Part shown: one piece after another, positions 1 through 10,572 of the stretch
How positions within the stretch are numbered: position 1 is the first letter of the stretch
How the letters are laid out: each line of letters begins with the position of its first letter
Source of the DNA: Silurus meridionalis
Lineage: Eukaryota > Chordata > Actinopteri > Siluriformes > Siluridae
Length of the DNA: 64,000 nucleotides
NCBI RefSeq assembly: GCF_014805685.1
Contig: NC_060892.1
Location: forward strand, 24,731,560 to 24,795,559
Reading direction: 5' to 3'
The notes under the pieces: generated by a model
Database searches by the model: none
Seen by the model: the letters and a program-made list of their open reading frames with translations, nothing else
What the model was told of the DNA's origin: nothing
Position numbers and translations under genes: made by a program

Positions 1-790
1 CATATTGCTATTTGTTGTAAATAGATGCTAACTTCATTTCACTGGTTGTGCACATGTGCTCTGCACAATGTTCCCAAACTCTAATCGAATCTAAATATAG
101 AATAAATATCGGTTTAAAGCATCTCATCGACTCAAAGGGTGACATTAACGTGGCAATTTAAATGTGCGCATTTTACTAAAAAATCAACCATAATTATATG
201 TAAAAAAAAATATTTCGTTCTGTGTCTAAGATGATGCATAACCAGAGAAGTGTGCATTCACAAACTCTCCATTCAAATCGGATCCTGTGGGACATTACAA
301 TGCATTTGTGGGAGTTTTGTTTTACTTGTTATTTTCATGCAGTCATGAGCAGGAGGTGAGATATGAAACTCGTGGGTGTTTTTCTCGTCGTTTGTTATTG
401 TTATTTATTTACCGCATTCATTCACTTCTAGCCTGTTTCGACTTGTTTTAAATTGCTCTGATTCAGTTATTCGTACATAAAGTTTAGTAAATCGAGTCGT
501 CTAGGCTTGATGTAAAACAATGCAAGCAGATGCAAAAAAATGGCAGTCCAGATTTCCCTCTGGGAGCCAGCGAGATGGTCGGAATTCCTTCGGGAGCTCC
601 TAAGGAACGGTCGGATTTCTTTTCCGAGTGGGTGGAATTGAAGAGAGCGGTCCATGGGGAGTTGGTGGGAATGGTCATAAGTCCTTAACGAGTGGGTGTC
701 ATGAGTTGATGGGATAAAAATAAAATAAAAAAGTCACACACCCTGCAAACTGCAGTGAAACTTGTGTAAAATAGTGAGCTATAAGAACAC
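1..790. other. No recognisable feature
   Basis: AT-rich single-copy-looking sequence with a somewhat GC-richer patch at about 540-700. Open frames here are about 60 codons and match no protein I know. I see no tandem repeat and no transposon terminus. Confidence 0.4.
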
Positions 791-799
791 TACGGATAA

Positions 800-1030
800 A
801 CATGTCCCGCCTGACTTTTTCCAGCCATATGAGTTTTTTCACAATACATAGGATGTGGTAGCATGAAAAATTTCCTTCCACAATGTTCCAAAATGGGCAG
901 CTTGCACTTGGAATGGCTCCATCTATTCTGAATGGTATATACCGGTTTTAGAGCAACAAATACTTCCATCCAGGAAACATGTTTTTTCCACGAAATGCCT
1001 TCCATATTGTATTGAGACAATGCTAACTGC
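800..1030 (+). mobile_element. Possible Tc1-like transposon fragment
   Basis: The phrase around 810-835 (TGACTTTTTCCAGCCATATG) matches the terminal section of the Tc1-like family seen many times in this window. The rest of the segment is too diverged to align by eye, so the boundaries are guesses. Confidence 0.35.
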
Positions 1031-1213
1031 ATTCTGAATCTATTACAATAGCATAACTTTGTAGTAGAAGAGTCCGGATGCTAAACTGGTCTCCGCAGTC
1101 TAGACCTTTCATCATTTGAAAATATTTGGTGCATGATCAGATGCATGGCTGTATGGATGGAATGATTGATGGAGACCCTGGAACATCACATGCGCCTCAG
1201 ATACAATTATGGA

Positions 1214-1375
1214 ACAGTGGTAGCTCAGTGTTTAAGACTGTTTGGACTCCAAATCGGAATGCTATGAACTCAAATCCCAGCACCTCCAAGCTGCCACTCC
1301 TAATTCTCAACTGCTCAGTTGTTTGAATGAGATGTTGTAAGTCACTCTTGATAAGGGCCAAATGCACTAAATGTA
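1214..1375 (+). mobile_element. tRNA-derived SINE (Mermaid-type)
   Basis: The head GTGGTAGCTCAGTG resembles a tRNA pol III A box and TCAAATCCCAGCACC sits at the B-box position. A body typical of the fish family follows (CCAAGCTGCCACTCC, then CTGCTCAGTTGT), and the tail is a degraded GTAAGTCACTCT...AAATG. The copy is old, with missing bases in the body. A short TGGA-rich stretch and a CCCTGGAACATCACATG phrase precede it, and both recur before the copy at 6.87 kb. Confidence 0.75.
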
Positions 1376-1420
1376 AGCTTTTTGGTTATTAGAGGAACCT
1401 TGCCAAGCAGATACAAGGTA

Positions 1421-1873
1421 TACAAGGTGGTATCAATAAATTTAAAGACTAACGGTGCTAACTAGTGCTATTCTGATGTTACCATGGCTGCGATTTTAGC
1501 AAGATAGAACAAAGAATCTGCCACAGAGACGTTTGACATCGCGCTTCAAGGGTGAAAGAAAGCAACTGAAAGATGAAGAGAGATCAGAAATTACTTCAAC
1601 GAGCTCAACTCCCCGAAAACCTTTCAGCAACTCGTGCATGATGATCATCGGAGAATGAGCCACGTGATTTTAGTTCCGCACCCACCCTACTCGCCAGATT
1701 TGGCCCTTCTCCCTGAAGATGAAGATCCAGCGGAGATGCGGTGCTCGAACCGCTTTGAAAAGAAGACTTGGAGGATACATTTCATAAGCGGTAGAAATGC
1801 TGAGAGCGCTGTATTGCTGGTGAACATGGCATGAAAACGTAGATAAATAATGTCTTTTTGACACCACCTTGTA
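1421..1873 (+). mobile_element. Internally deleted mariner element with both termini
   Basis: Both ends are visible. The left end TACAAGGTGGTATCAA pairs with the right end TTGACACCACCTTGTA, and TA duplications flank the element at 1419-1420 and 1874-1875. Inside are remnants of a mariner transposase read left to right. They include GTTTGACATCGCG, matching the N-terminal part of the related copy at 3.6 kb, and near 1680-1710 the HPPYSPDLAL motif that holds the second catalytic aspartate region of mariner enzymes. At 453 bp it is about a third of an autonomous element and has frameshifts, so it cannot encode an active enzyme. Confidence 0.8.
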
Positions 1874-2129
1874 TAATATGGGTAGTGGTTTGAAATTGCG
1901 CACTAATGAATGAACTTCAAATTAATAGAATAACAAATGAAGTCATTCATGTTTTGTCGCTGGACACGAAGACATGACATTGACAAGAAATTAGGTGAGC
2001 CGAGGCAAATTTATTTATTAGCGAGCAAATGAGTGAGTGAAAACCCAACAGTAATGGAGAAGCCTAAACAGTAGCGTTTGTTTGGTTTGTAATGAGACAG
2101 ATTTGGAAAACAGGAGCATTTTATGACAT

Positions 2130-2560
2130 TTCATGAATATTTTTTATGGATTCTGTGCTACCAAAACTCATTTGTTTAACTGCCGAAAAGCAGCACAGTT
2201 AATCCAGGCTCTTCCGAAGCTGTTTGGAGTTTCCGTCAGGATTTTCATGCGTGTGCATGCGGCCTGTTTGCTCAGTCTGTTTCAGTGCCCCAGGCCACGC
2301 CGTCCCCCTGCGGCGAGAGTTAACAGCAGGTGCAATTCATTAATTTGGCATTGTGCTTCTCGTCGCACGTCCGCATTAGCGTGAGCTGAACTTCTCGGCG
2401 TCGCACGCTGCGTTCGCCGCTGTCGGAGCTCCTCTGCCCCTGTTTGGTAGAGGTGTACACATCCATTTCTTCCCATCTATTATTCAATCTGCTTCCGATT
2501 GAATGCAGATAAAGATTCGGACGCTGATTCGTAACCTGTTGGAGTCAGCGAGCGTTAGTT
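2130..2560. other. Candidate conserved non-coding segment
   Basis: Non-repetitive, GC-richer DNA with a smooth composition unlike the AT-rich repeat debris around it. The section around 2320-2360 (CAGGTGCAATTCATTAATTT) joins an E-box-like CAGGTG to a homeodomain-like ATTAAT site. It has no plausible coding frame beyond about 80 codons. The call is inference from texture only. Confidence 0.25.
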
Positions 2561-3233
2561 GTCGGAGCTCTAAAGCTGCAGGAATGCCTAGATAACAAGC
2601 TCTCGCACAGTGTTCTTGGCAAGAGAGTTGTTCAGGTCATCATTATTATTTTACCTCACATGCTCACAAAGCTGCCGGCTGAGCTGCCGGTAGAGCTTAG
2701 CGAGGAAAGAGATGCAATCTGACCACTCTTTATGAGGAGGACGCCCTCTCTAAATCTTTTTGTCTTTCATTTGGAAGGCAGGAAGTATTTTGGGTGGAAT
2801 TTGCTCATTTCAGAGATAAATGCATCCACAGTTCCCTCTCAGGTGCTTTCCTTCATTCGAGTTTCAGTTGTTTTAACAAACCATGGGATAAAAAAGTAAA
2901 TTAGGTCTACTACTTGGAGTTCAACCCAGTAAACCGCATGCAAATTTATTCCGAGTGAACTGAAGTTTGGGAGGAAGTCCACCCCCGAAGCCTTGTCTTC
3001 ATCCCAGATAACTCGCCGTAAATTCTCAGCCCTCCCTCTAGAAAGTCCTGCCCAAGGCATTTCCACCATTACAGTTGCACAATCGCTCTGCTTTCCACTT
3101 AGCTGAAGGCGCAGAATGCACTCTTGAAATTGTACTTGACTTGTGATGCTGACTTTTACGAAGTGAACTTGAAGAGAAATGTGTGTGTGTGTGTGTATAA
3201 TATATATAAGGCCATCAATAAAGTCAGGTAGTG
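2561..3233. other. No recognisable feature; short GT run
   Basis: Unique-looking sequence. A GT dinucleotide run at about 3181-3197 runs into an AT run. The minus-strand open frame of 137 codons at 2839-3252 matches nothing I recognise and crosses the GT run and the start of the next mariner copy, so I do not call it a gene. Confidence 0.4.
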
Positions 3234-3735
3234 ATGTAGGAGGTGGTTTCAAAAAGTTTCAAGACACTATCACCTTCAAAAAAGTCCCCCTGCACGGCAA
3301 TACGGCGCTCCCAGCGTTCCTGCCACTTGTGTCCTGAAAGTCTTCTTTTCAAAGCGTGTCAAGCTCCTTCTGAGATTCACACCGGGTCTCCGCAATGGTG
3401 TCAAAATGACAAGGCAACCAAGCTGGATCTTCATCTTCTGGAAGAGGGCGAAGTCAGCAAGAGTCAAATCTGGCCAGTAGGGTATTGTTCTCCTATAATC
3501 ATTCTGTACAAGTTGCCAAATGTTTCCAGGGGTTGAGCTCATTGAAGGTCTTCCAGACCTCTTATCGTCTTCGTGAACTTTTTCCGATCTTGAAATACGC
3601 AGCATCGCCGTCTGTCAAACGTATGCCGTGTCGAACGTCTCCGTGTCAGATTTGCTCCGTAATGAAATCGCAGACGTTGTAATGCACATGGTCAGAACAG
3701 CACTAGTTAGCAACATAAGTCTCGAACCTTTTTTG
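3234..3735 (-). mobile_element. Internally deleted mariner transposase copy
   Basis: Read on the minus strand, it carries the mariner-type blocks TETFDTAY, EDDKRSGRPS and NIWQLVQNDYRRT. These run directly into YWPDLTLADFALFQKMKIQL and end near RAGGLF. The middle of the enzyme, with the first catalytic aspartate and most of the core, is missing. The join lies near 3490-3510. The left edge GGTGGTTTCAAAAAG is a terminal repeat matching the 1.4-kb copy. The other edge is cut by the adjacent Tc1-like copy. Confidence 0.8.
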
Positions 3736-3736
3736 A

Positions 3737-3925
3737 TGATCTCATACATGAGGAGAGGAGGCCTGGGGTGGAGCCATTGAAATGTATTCTTTTGGGTTGA
3801 GGTTGAATCGTTCCACTCAAGATCTTCCACTCTAACCATTTCTTGACAGAGCTGGCTTTGTGCACAGGAGCATTGTCATGCTGGAACAGGTTTGGATTTC
3901 CTGGTTTAAGTAATAGGAACATTTA
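3737..3925 (-). mobile_element. Tc1-like transposon fragment
   Basis: The minus strand encodes VFQHDNAPVHKA-like residues (here FQHDNAPVHKASSVKKWLEW), the block preceding the second catalytic aspartate in Tc1 enzymes. The plus strand shows the family phrases GAGGAGGCCTGGGGTG, GATCTTCCACTC and ATTGTCATGCTGGAACAGG. Fused head-on to the mariner copy. Confidence 0.75.
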
Positions 3926-4324
3926 ATGATTGGCTAGAATGGTGTATCAGATCAGCCCTAATGACATGAAGAACAAGGGCTTGCTTAGAAGTTGTTTGGA
4001 GGAAAATAAAATTTAGTAGATTTTTAGAACATGAACACTTTAACAAAATGTTTCAATGATTTGCTAAAGTCCCACTCCAACACTGAAAAGGTTTGAGAGC
4101 TCTCTGGCTGAGATAAGAGAAGCTGTGCAGACCTCAACAGTATCATCAGCTCTCTGTGGGGAAAGTGGCCAGAAAGACTTCACTTCCATGTTTGACAGTC
4201 TGAGAGCTTTCGAAAATAAAGTGTTGTCTGATAAGCAAAAAATTGAGCCAAAGCATAATGTTTGCTTTAAACCAAATACAAATGTTCCCTCTCAGCCTTC
4301 AGGTAAAACCATTCCTACTGTTTG
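3926..4324. other. Unassigned, possibly transposon-derived
   Basis: No tandem repeat. The 66-codon plus-strand frame at 4125-4325 is not recognised. It lies directly upstream of a Tc1 fragment in the same orientation and may be part of that element. Confidence 0.3.
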
Positions 4325-4440
4325 ATCAAGGATGTTGGTGGTAGCATTATCCAGGGTTGCTTTTCAGCAGGAGCAACTCAAATGCTTGTAGCAATAATAG
4401 GCAGCATTAATGGAGGCAAATATAAGCAAACAGTTTGACC
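4325..4440 (+). mobile_element. Tc1-family transposase fragment (second family)
   Basis: The plus strand near 4335-4430 reads GGSIIQGCFSAGATQMLV followed by GSINGGKYK. This is the Tc1 block GGGS(I/V)M-WGCFSA-GTG that follows the first catalytic aspartate, then the 'NG..Y' segment. The tryptophan of WGC is replaced. It is probably a different Tc1 lineage from the abundant family of this window. Confidence 0.5.
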
Positions 4441-5070
4441 AAAAACATGGCTTAAAATGGTTTGTGTTTTGAAGTCAAAGTCAGGATCCGAATTCAATTA
4501 AAATTGCGTGGCTTGACCTTAAAATCCAAAACCGACGTTTTCCATTTCATTTGGCAGAGCATGAGAAAGTTTGGAGCAAAAAAAAAATGAAAAAAAACAA
4601 ATTGAGCAAATACAGAACACATGAAACAATTTAGCAATTCTGCAAAAGTGCAATTCACACCCAGGGGGCAAATGCTTATCAACTTGTGAAGTTTTTAGAT
4701 ATTTAGTTAAGAAGTAATTCTGAGAATTCGGCTTTTATTTCTTTAGAGAGTCACTTGAAAAAGCAGCAGGAGCTCCCTAGTTTGTTCCCTTGATGTCTTG
4801 GCCAATTTCCATCCACTTGCTAGGTCTCCCCAGTAACGATTGGGGAGGGTGGAGACCATCATATGTTATCTTCAAGACATATAAAAGCCAAAAAGCATCG
4901 TTTCTATATGCTGCTCACTGCATCGCAGGGGTAACATAGCACACGGATGAAAGTGCTATCTGACCCTTGATGAATGAATGACCTCGCAGATGCCCGTGCT
5001 TGATTAGAAACTGTGGTTGATGGGGGGAGCCAATGGGCAATTTGCAATTGGAATTTGAACTTGAAACTGG
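4441..5070. other. Unassigned, possible continuation of Tc1 relic
   Basis: About 4480-4690 has a texture reminiscent of transposon 3' sequence (CAATTCACACCCAGGGGGCA), but I cannot place it. Nothing else stands out before the SINE at 5.07 kb. Confidence 0.3.
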
Positions 5071-5207
5071 GAGGTGTTAGCTCAGCGTTTAAGGCAGTGG
5101 ACTCTAGGTCGGAAGGTCGTGAGTTTAAATTTGAGCAAGGTCCTAACCCTCTTTTGCATAGTCGTAAGTCGCTCTGGATAATGGCATCTTCTGAATGCCA
5201 CAAATGA
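5071..5207 (+). mobile_element. tRNA-derived SINE (Mermaid-type), body deleted
   Basis: The head GAGGTGTTAGCTCAGCG continues through TCGGAAGGTCGTGAGTTTAAAT. The body is shortened to GAGCAAGGTCCTAACCCTC, and the tail GTAAGTCGCTCTGGATAATG ends at GAATGCCACAAATGA. The gap between head and tail is a clean loss of the CCAAGCTGCCACT section. Confidence 0.8.
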
Positions 5208-5539
5208 GGATGTTGAGGAAGGCTTATTTTGACAGGTAGCAGATTAGCTCTTTTTAGTGCTATAAATTAGCATCTAAATATGCACCGGACCGGCACTTTC
5301 ATTTTTAATCATTTTCCAAAAGTTGCTCATCCACATTGAAACACGAGCAAAACGTCAGACGCTTCGACCCCTGTTTCCGAGAAGAAGAATCACCTGTTTT
5401 GAGGGGTGAGGAACCTGTAAGTGTCTTATTTTTGCCAGTGTTTTCTAATCTTACACCTGAAATCCCCAATACCCTGTGTTTTTTTTTTTTTCTTTCCTGC
5501 TTTAACCCACCTGATCTAACAAAAGTATTGGCGCGTTAG

Positions 5540-5830
5540 ACTTTTCCAGCCATGTGTGGTTTTATGACTATTTAAACCACAAAATATAGGATTACCTTGG
5601 GGTGTTGCATGGAATTCACCCTTTAACAAGAACTTCAGTGGCCTGCTCTAGAGCTCTGACCACCACACTTTCTCCTACGACTTTACGGAATGATCAAAAC
5701 CATACTCCAAAATCTAGTGGAACATCTTTCCAGAAGAGTGGACGCGATTATAATAATATTGTGGAATGATACGTTCAAAAAATCTTATCTGATCAGGGTT
5801 CCACAAACTTTTGTCCGTATTATAGTCTAC
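5540..5830 (+). mobile_element. Tc1-like transposon fragment
   Basis: Starts with the family end phrase ACTTTTCCAGCCATGTGTGG. It contains GTGGCCTGCTCTAGAGCTCTG and GAACATCTTTCCAGAAGAGTGG, all in transposase-sense orientation, and ends at CACAAACTTTTGTCCGTA. The copy is heavily deleted and carries no open frame of use. Confidence 0.65.
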
Positions 5831-6775
5831 GTACATAACGACACAGTCTGAATCTGGAAAACATATAAATATGAAAGGCAGGGAGAATCCAGGCTGTGGT
5901 CCATGAAGCATGACCGTGGCCCATCACCACATTAGCTATTGCTAATCGGCTGTCTATTTTCCCCTTAGCGATACGCAATATGTCGCCTCTTAATGCCAAG
6001 CACATGATGTAAAAAACCAAAAGGACTATAAATCGCTAGGCCTAAACTAGACAGCAACTTTTTTGAGATTGGGAATCATTTTAACTATGAAGCCAGTCGA
6101 TGCAATGCAAGTCTAAATCCTTCATCGGTACTGCGCAGACAGGAAGAAGAGGATCGGATCAAAAAGGCCACAATTTTAATTGAATGTTTACAGCCCCACC
6201 CCCCCCTTTTTTTGGCCTTATTTTATTGGGAGGCCACCATGTTTGTCTGGAACTTTAATCATTCTTTCAGTCGTGCATTAGGATGTTTCATTTGCGTGTT
6301 GCATTAATTTTAATGTTCCCTTGAATCGGATAACAAATGAGTTTTTAATGAAATACGCCAATGCATACTAAACAACTCATCACTAATTGGGTGTTTTTGG
6401 GTGCCGGGTTCAATAAGAAAACCATTAAGACAGAAGAAGCGTGCGAGAAAGAACACGTACGAGCGGCGCACGTGGATGCATGCGTGGGTACGGTCCTACG
6501 CCGAGAGAAGAGAACGAGAGGAAGAAAGGAATGGGTTCATAGGATGTGGGAGGGAGAAAGCGACCATCTGCCTGATGAAGGTATGAGGCTGAAAAGGCGA
6601 GATGAGCCGGATGAAGGAAATTCATCACTCTTGTCTTTTGCTTTTGTTCTGTTTAGGCGTCGAGCCCTCTTCGACCGGCGCGGTTCTCAGCTCGGAACTG
6701 GCAATCGAGCACGTTTTACGCTTCAGTAGAAGCGATGGTGTAACTTCAGAAAGTACGCAGAGGACCCTTAAATGG
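5831..6775. other. Unique sequence, no supported gene
   Basis: The longest open frame is 122 codons on the plus strand at 6361-6729. It is rich in Arg, Glu and Lys because the DNA at 6420-6620 is purine-rich, and it matches no family I know. I treat it as a chance frame. Confidence 0.35.
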
Positions 6776-6779
6776 ATTG

Positions 6780-6845
6780 AATAGATGGATTGAAGGATGA
6801 ATGGATGAAAGCATGAATGGAAAGAATGATGGATGGATGATGAAT
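6780..6845. repeat. Degenerate GATG/GGAT tetranucleotide repeat
   Basis: Interrupted units of ATGGATGGA and relatives lie directly in front of the SINE copy that follows. A similar shorter run precedes the SINE at 1.2 kb. Confidence 0.7.
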
Positions 6846-7015
6846 AAAATCCCTGGAATGTCACATGAACCTAAAGAATACTTAAAGTTTAGTGGTAAAG
6901 ACTTTTGGACCCCGTATCAAAAACTCATGAGTTTAATTTCTCGCACGTCCAAGCCGCCATTGCTCTTCTCTTGAGCAAGGCCCTTGGTCCCCAATGGCTC
7001 GGTTGTATAAATGAT
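6846..7015 (+). mobile_element. Diverged tRNA-derived SINE
   Basis: CCCTGGAATGTCACATGAACC is followed by a degraded head (AAAGTTTAGTGGTAAAGACT), CATGAGTTTAATTTCTCGCA at the B-box site, CCAAGCCGCCATTGCTC, and TTGAGCAAGGCCCTTGG. It ends abruptly at the pogo-type MITE. Confidence 0.65.
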
Positions 7016-7017
7016 AT

Positions 7018-7312
7018 ACAGTAATCCCCCGTTTATCCTGGCGGTTATGTACCAAAGCCGCCCACGGGAAACATACGGCACCCCAAAAATACTATTTTAT
7101 GTATACAGTACTGTACTGTATTAACATCTTACTTCATTATATAATTAATCATTTATATCTTTATTGAACAATTAAATTTTTTTATTATTAAACTCCATAA
7201 AAACAATTCCCTATAAGGTTTTTTTTTGGTGCCATCCGCGAGAGGCCGGGAAAATCAGCTAAACAAATTAGTTATGTGGCAAATGCAATTCCGCGATAAA
7301 CCAGGGGGGGCG
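7018..7312. mobile_element. pogo/Tigger-type MITE
   Basis: The left end AGTAATCCCCCGTTTATCC and right end CCGCGATAAACCAGGGGGG are inverted relative to each other, as in the abundant vertebrate Tigger-type repeats that start with 'CAGT...CCCTCGTTTATCGCGG'. The interior is AT-rich and non-coding. The ends have diverged, and I cannot confirm TA duplications. Confidence 0.65.
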
Positions 7313-8378
7313 CAAGATAAAAGATGTCTCCTAAAGATTTGTGAAATGTAAATATACAGCTCATTTGCATTCAATCATTATACAAGTTAATACCATTATT
7401 TGTGTAATAGCAATAAATAAATTAATAAAAAGGTCTTTTCCGAATCTGTTTAGATTTTTTTCTTTAAAATGTTTCAATGCTAATACTTTACTTCCGTACG
7501 AATTTCAATCTAAATGGTTTCATGTTGAACACAACCATGATCATCTCGATTGGCACTGATTTGCCCACTAATGTACTCATGTCTGGAAAGCAGCAGAATC
7601 CATCATTTCCCCTCTGTTTGCATTCTCCTCTTTCCTTTCTCCCCTTTTAGTCGCTCGCCGTTGCTCTTAGTTGTATACGTTTCTCCTCCTCCGTTCTCTT
7701 CGCCCTAAATAATCCCTGCGCTGAGGTTTAAATGAAAACAGTGGGCTGAAGGGAAGCAGGGAGTGGAGTAGCAAATGCCTGCACTAAGTCACTGCTGCAC
7801 ACTCGTGATATGACAGAGTGCTCGGGTTGATCCATTCACTTCTTCCTTTGTGCCAAGGATAGAACAGACCGTGCCAAGTGTGAAGACTGCACGCTGTGTT
7901 CCATCCATTGCTTTTCCTCCACTCTCTCTTCGCCCCATCTCTCTGGCATCTCAGACCTCAATGCATTACAGCTTTCTCTATAATTATTAATGATCATATT
8001 CGGCAGCATGATTGTGACATTGCATGAAATTGCGTGTGTATGTAGGGAGGAAAGGATTTAGATTTTTCGAATAAAAAAAATAAAAAAAACCACGTCTGGT
8101 CTGGTTTGCATACTTAAGCTGGTTAATATTAATTCCCCCAAAACATACATTATATAAACAGATACTGTTTGTTCAGACCAAAAATTTATTTTATTTTATT
8201 TTTTTGGATGAGGTGGTCTCTAGATGTATCCAAACCAGCATACCTTCTCTCCAGCTGGTCCAGGGTCTGTCGCAGAGTCTCCATGAAATGGGACATGCCT
8301 GATAAAGCTCATATAATAGTAGCGCTTGTGCTACTTCAAGGCTGTTCTAGACTGTGAAGAACAAAATATAAGGAAGAA
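7313..8378. other. Unassigned unique sequence
   Basis: Open frames stay below about 75 codons. The pyrimidine-rich block at 7590-7720 and the unique block at 7740-8040 show no repeat signature. Short A and T runs lie at 8070-8090 and 8185-8205. Confidence 0.35.
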
Positions 8379-8535
8379 AGTGGTAATTCAAAGGTTAAGG
8401 CTCTGGATTACTGATTGGAAGGTTGGGGGTTCAAGCCCCCAAGCCGCCAACCCTCTGTGCTCCATGGCTAACATTGGTCTTGGCTGACCTTGTGCCAAAG
8501 AATTTCACTTTGCTGTAAAGTACACGTGAAAAGTA
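8379..8535 (+). mobile_element. tRNA-derived SINE (Merman-type)
   Basis: The head GTGGTAATTCAAAGGTTAAGG and TCTGGATTACTGATTGGAAGG lead to GGGGTTCAAGCCCC at the B box. A shortened body with GTGCTCCATGGC and a tail AAGAATTTCACTTTGCTGTA follow. This tail differs from the Mermaid-type tail and resembles an L2-type LINE end, so it is a separate SINE subfamily, seen complete at 36.4 kb. Confidence 0.75.
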
Positions 8536-8969
8536 TCAAAGCACCTTTCTTTCAAAGCTTACGGAGAAATCAAATTATCTCTGACTGCCTGGTAAACAGG
8601 TTGATAGGATCACAAACTGAGCTAAAACATCACTACCGCAGACCAGTACAGTCTCAGTCTCATGCGTTTTTTCCATTACTTGTGAAAATCCCAAGTTCTT
8701 TTGACCAGGAACAATGTTCTCTTCCCTCACTTAATGGGCTTTCCCCCTACTTATCAACGAAAAAAACTATAACCTCACACTTGGCGCTGGTGATTTCAAC
8801 TGCAGCGTAAGTGTGTAAAAGGTCTACATCAAAAGGCATCAAAAGAACGTCGTCATATTGGGGGCAACAAAGTATTTGAGTAAAATATTTATTTTTAGCT
8901 GCGTTTTAGTTTCCGGAGTATCAAAGATATGAGCAACTTATACGCCATGTTGGATTGTTGCACATAAGG

Positions 8970-9043
8970 TTAGCATGACTAGCATGCTAATCGGCATGCC
9001 CGATTAGGCGCTATATAAAGGTTAGCATGTCTCATCATGCTAA
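8970..9043. repeat. Three consecutive short inverted repeats
   Basis: Three hairpins with perfect 8-bp arms lie within 74 bp. TTAGCATG/CATGCTAA is at 8970-8977 and 8983-8990, CTAATCGG/CCGATTAG at 8987-8994 and 9000-9007, and TTAGCATG/CATGCTAA again at 9022-9029 and 9036-9043. Neighbouring arms overlap, so the hairpins would compete. No transposon family is recognised around them. Confidence 0.75.
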
Positions 9044-9054
9044 TCGCATTTTTT

Positions 9055-9140
9055 TCTGGGTTACTGATTAGAAGGTATCGCCAAGCTGCCACCCTTGTGC
9101 CCCTGAGCAAGCCCTTAACCCCTCAGTGCACCAGGGCTTC
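9055..9140 (+). mobile_element. SINE fragment
   Basis: GGGTTACTGATTAGAAGGT and CCAAGCTGCCACCC are followed by TGAGCAAGCCCTTAACCCCTC. This is the middle of a Merman-type SINE without its start or tail. Confidence 0.6.
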
Positions 9141-9587
9141 TTTTTAAAAATTTTTTTACCTTTCTTTGACCTAAAATGTCACGCAAGAGGACCCCCTGCT
9201 AATGTGTTAAGTCATATGCAGCTCTGAAGGTTTTGATGTCCCCCTGGTTTCAGTTTTTGCACAGATGTGGGTCTGCACATTAAAAGAATAAAGGATTGAA
9301 GGTTCTATTGGGCAATTTTTTAATGTTTGGGTGGACGGGTTTTATGGCTGTTCAGTTTGTTTCTCACAATTATTCTTAACAATCACATTCGTGGTTAGAC
9401 AGTGAAACTCTCTCTCTTCCTCTCTCTCTCAATTTTCTCAATTTCTCCAACTCCATTTCCTTTTCCTTTCCGTGAACTGCATTCTTCACATTGTTTTTCC
9501 CCCTCCAGAAGATTGCGAGACAGCCGTGAGATGAGACCGAGGCGACCATCGCCGAGATGAAGAGTCCACTCGGTCACACGGCAACCC
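9141..9587. other. Unassigned; pyrimidine-rich patch
   Basis: A pyrimidine-rich stretch at about 9400-9510 precedes the CA repeat. I see no other feature. Confidence 0.35.
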
Positions 9588-9625
9588 CCCCCCACACACA
9601 CACACACCCCCCCACACACACACCT
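9588..9625. repeat. CA microsatellite interrupted by C runs
   Basis: Two CA runs are separated and preceded by runs of C. Confidence 0.9.
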
Positions 9626-9959
9626 CATCCTCTACATCATCTACAGAGGCAATTTTTTGTAGACTTCAATTAAAATGCCATATAATGTCATTTATACAAT
9701 ATTACAGAATAAAATAATAACACAATTGTGACCATGCAGATCGGCCCTTTGCTTTGCGACCATTAGGACCATTTATTTTTTACATTTCATTACATTGTTT
9801 CTTCTCCAGACAGTGTAGTATAAGACAAAAACTGGGACATTTTTTTTTATATTTTACTAAAAGGGCAACATGAAGTCTCCAATTAAAAAACAAATCTACT
9901 TTGCCTGCATATGGAAATGGACTCCATGTGTTTCTATGAGCATTTGTTCTTTTTTTTTT

Positions 9960-10400
9960 CCCCCTCATAATTTCTTAAACAGATCAGATTATGGCCGTTT
10001 AAACACCGATCTTTTTACTCGCGGTTCCATAAAACTGTGTATAACTTCCCCCGATCTAATAAAGCCCTGTTTATATGATATGGCATTTCCATTAATTCCA
10101 GTATGTTTATTTATATGGCTGCCAACACCCACAAGCAGCAAGAGCAATTAAGCCTGCACCTCTGTAGATAAATACGGCATGACGGCTTGCCGAGCTGAGG
10201 AAGCTATCTGTTAGGATCCAGAACAATAATTCATGCCGTTATAGTCTTTGATTGATATGTTTGTAATCTGCATTTTATTTACATAATTTGGGCTCATTTC
10301 ACTGGCATGCGGTCTGGCATGTGATAAATGTAATTGACTCGCACCATGGTGCTTGTCTCTGAGATTTCTGCCCGTCCCTGTCCTGATTAGCTACTTTTTA
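9960..10400. other. Candidate conserved non-coding block
   Basis: About 440 bp without repeats or stop-free frames, dense in AT-rich homeodomain-like cores (ATTAAT, CAATTAAG, AATAATTCATG) set in GC-balanced sequence. Examples are near 10090-10110 (CATTTCCATTAATTCCAG) and 10225-10250. Such texture is typical of vertebrate developmental enhancers, but alignment is required and the call is inference. Confidence 0.3.
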
Positions 10401-10572
10401 CACTTTTTTTAACTTTCACTCACCATTTTTCATTTATTTATCCTTTTTTTTTCAATTTAATCTTTGTTTTGACATTCACTTTCCGTTCTGCTGCTTGAGT
10501 TCAAGACATTGTCAAATACTGGTAAGAATATGTGCATAAAGTTAGTGGAATTCTGTTTGTATTGTCGTAGCA

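Noticed and set aside
2282..2476. Arg/Ala-rich 64- and 83-codon frames
   Set aside because: Opposite-strand overlapping frames in GC-richer DNA. Composition alone explains them.
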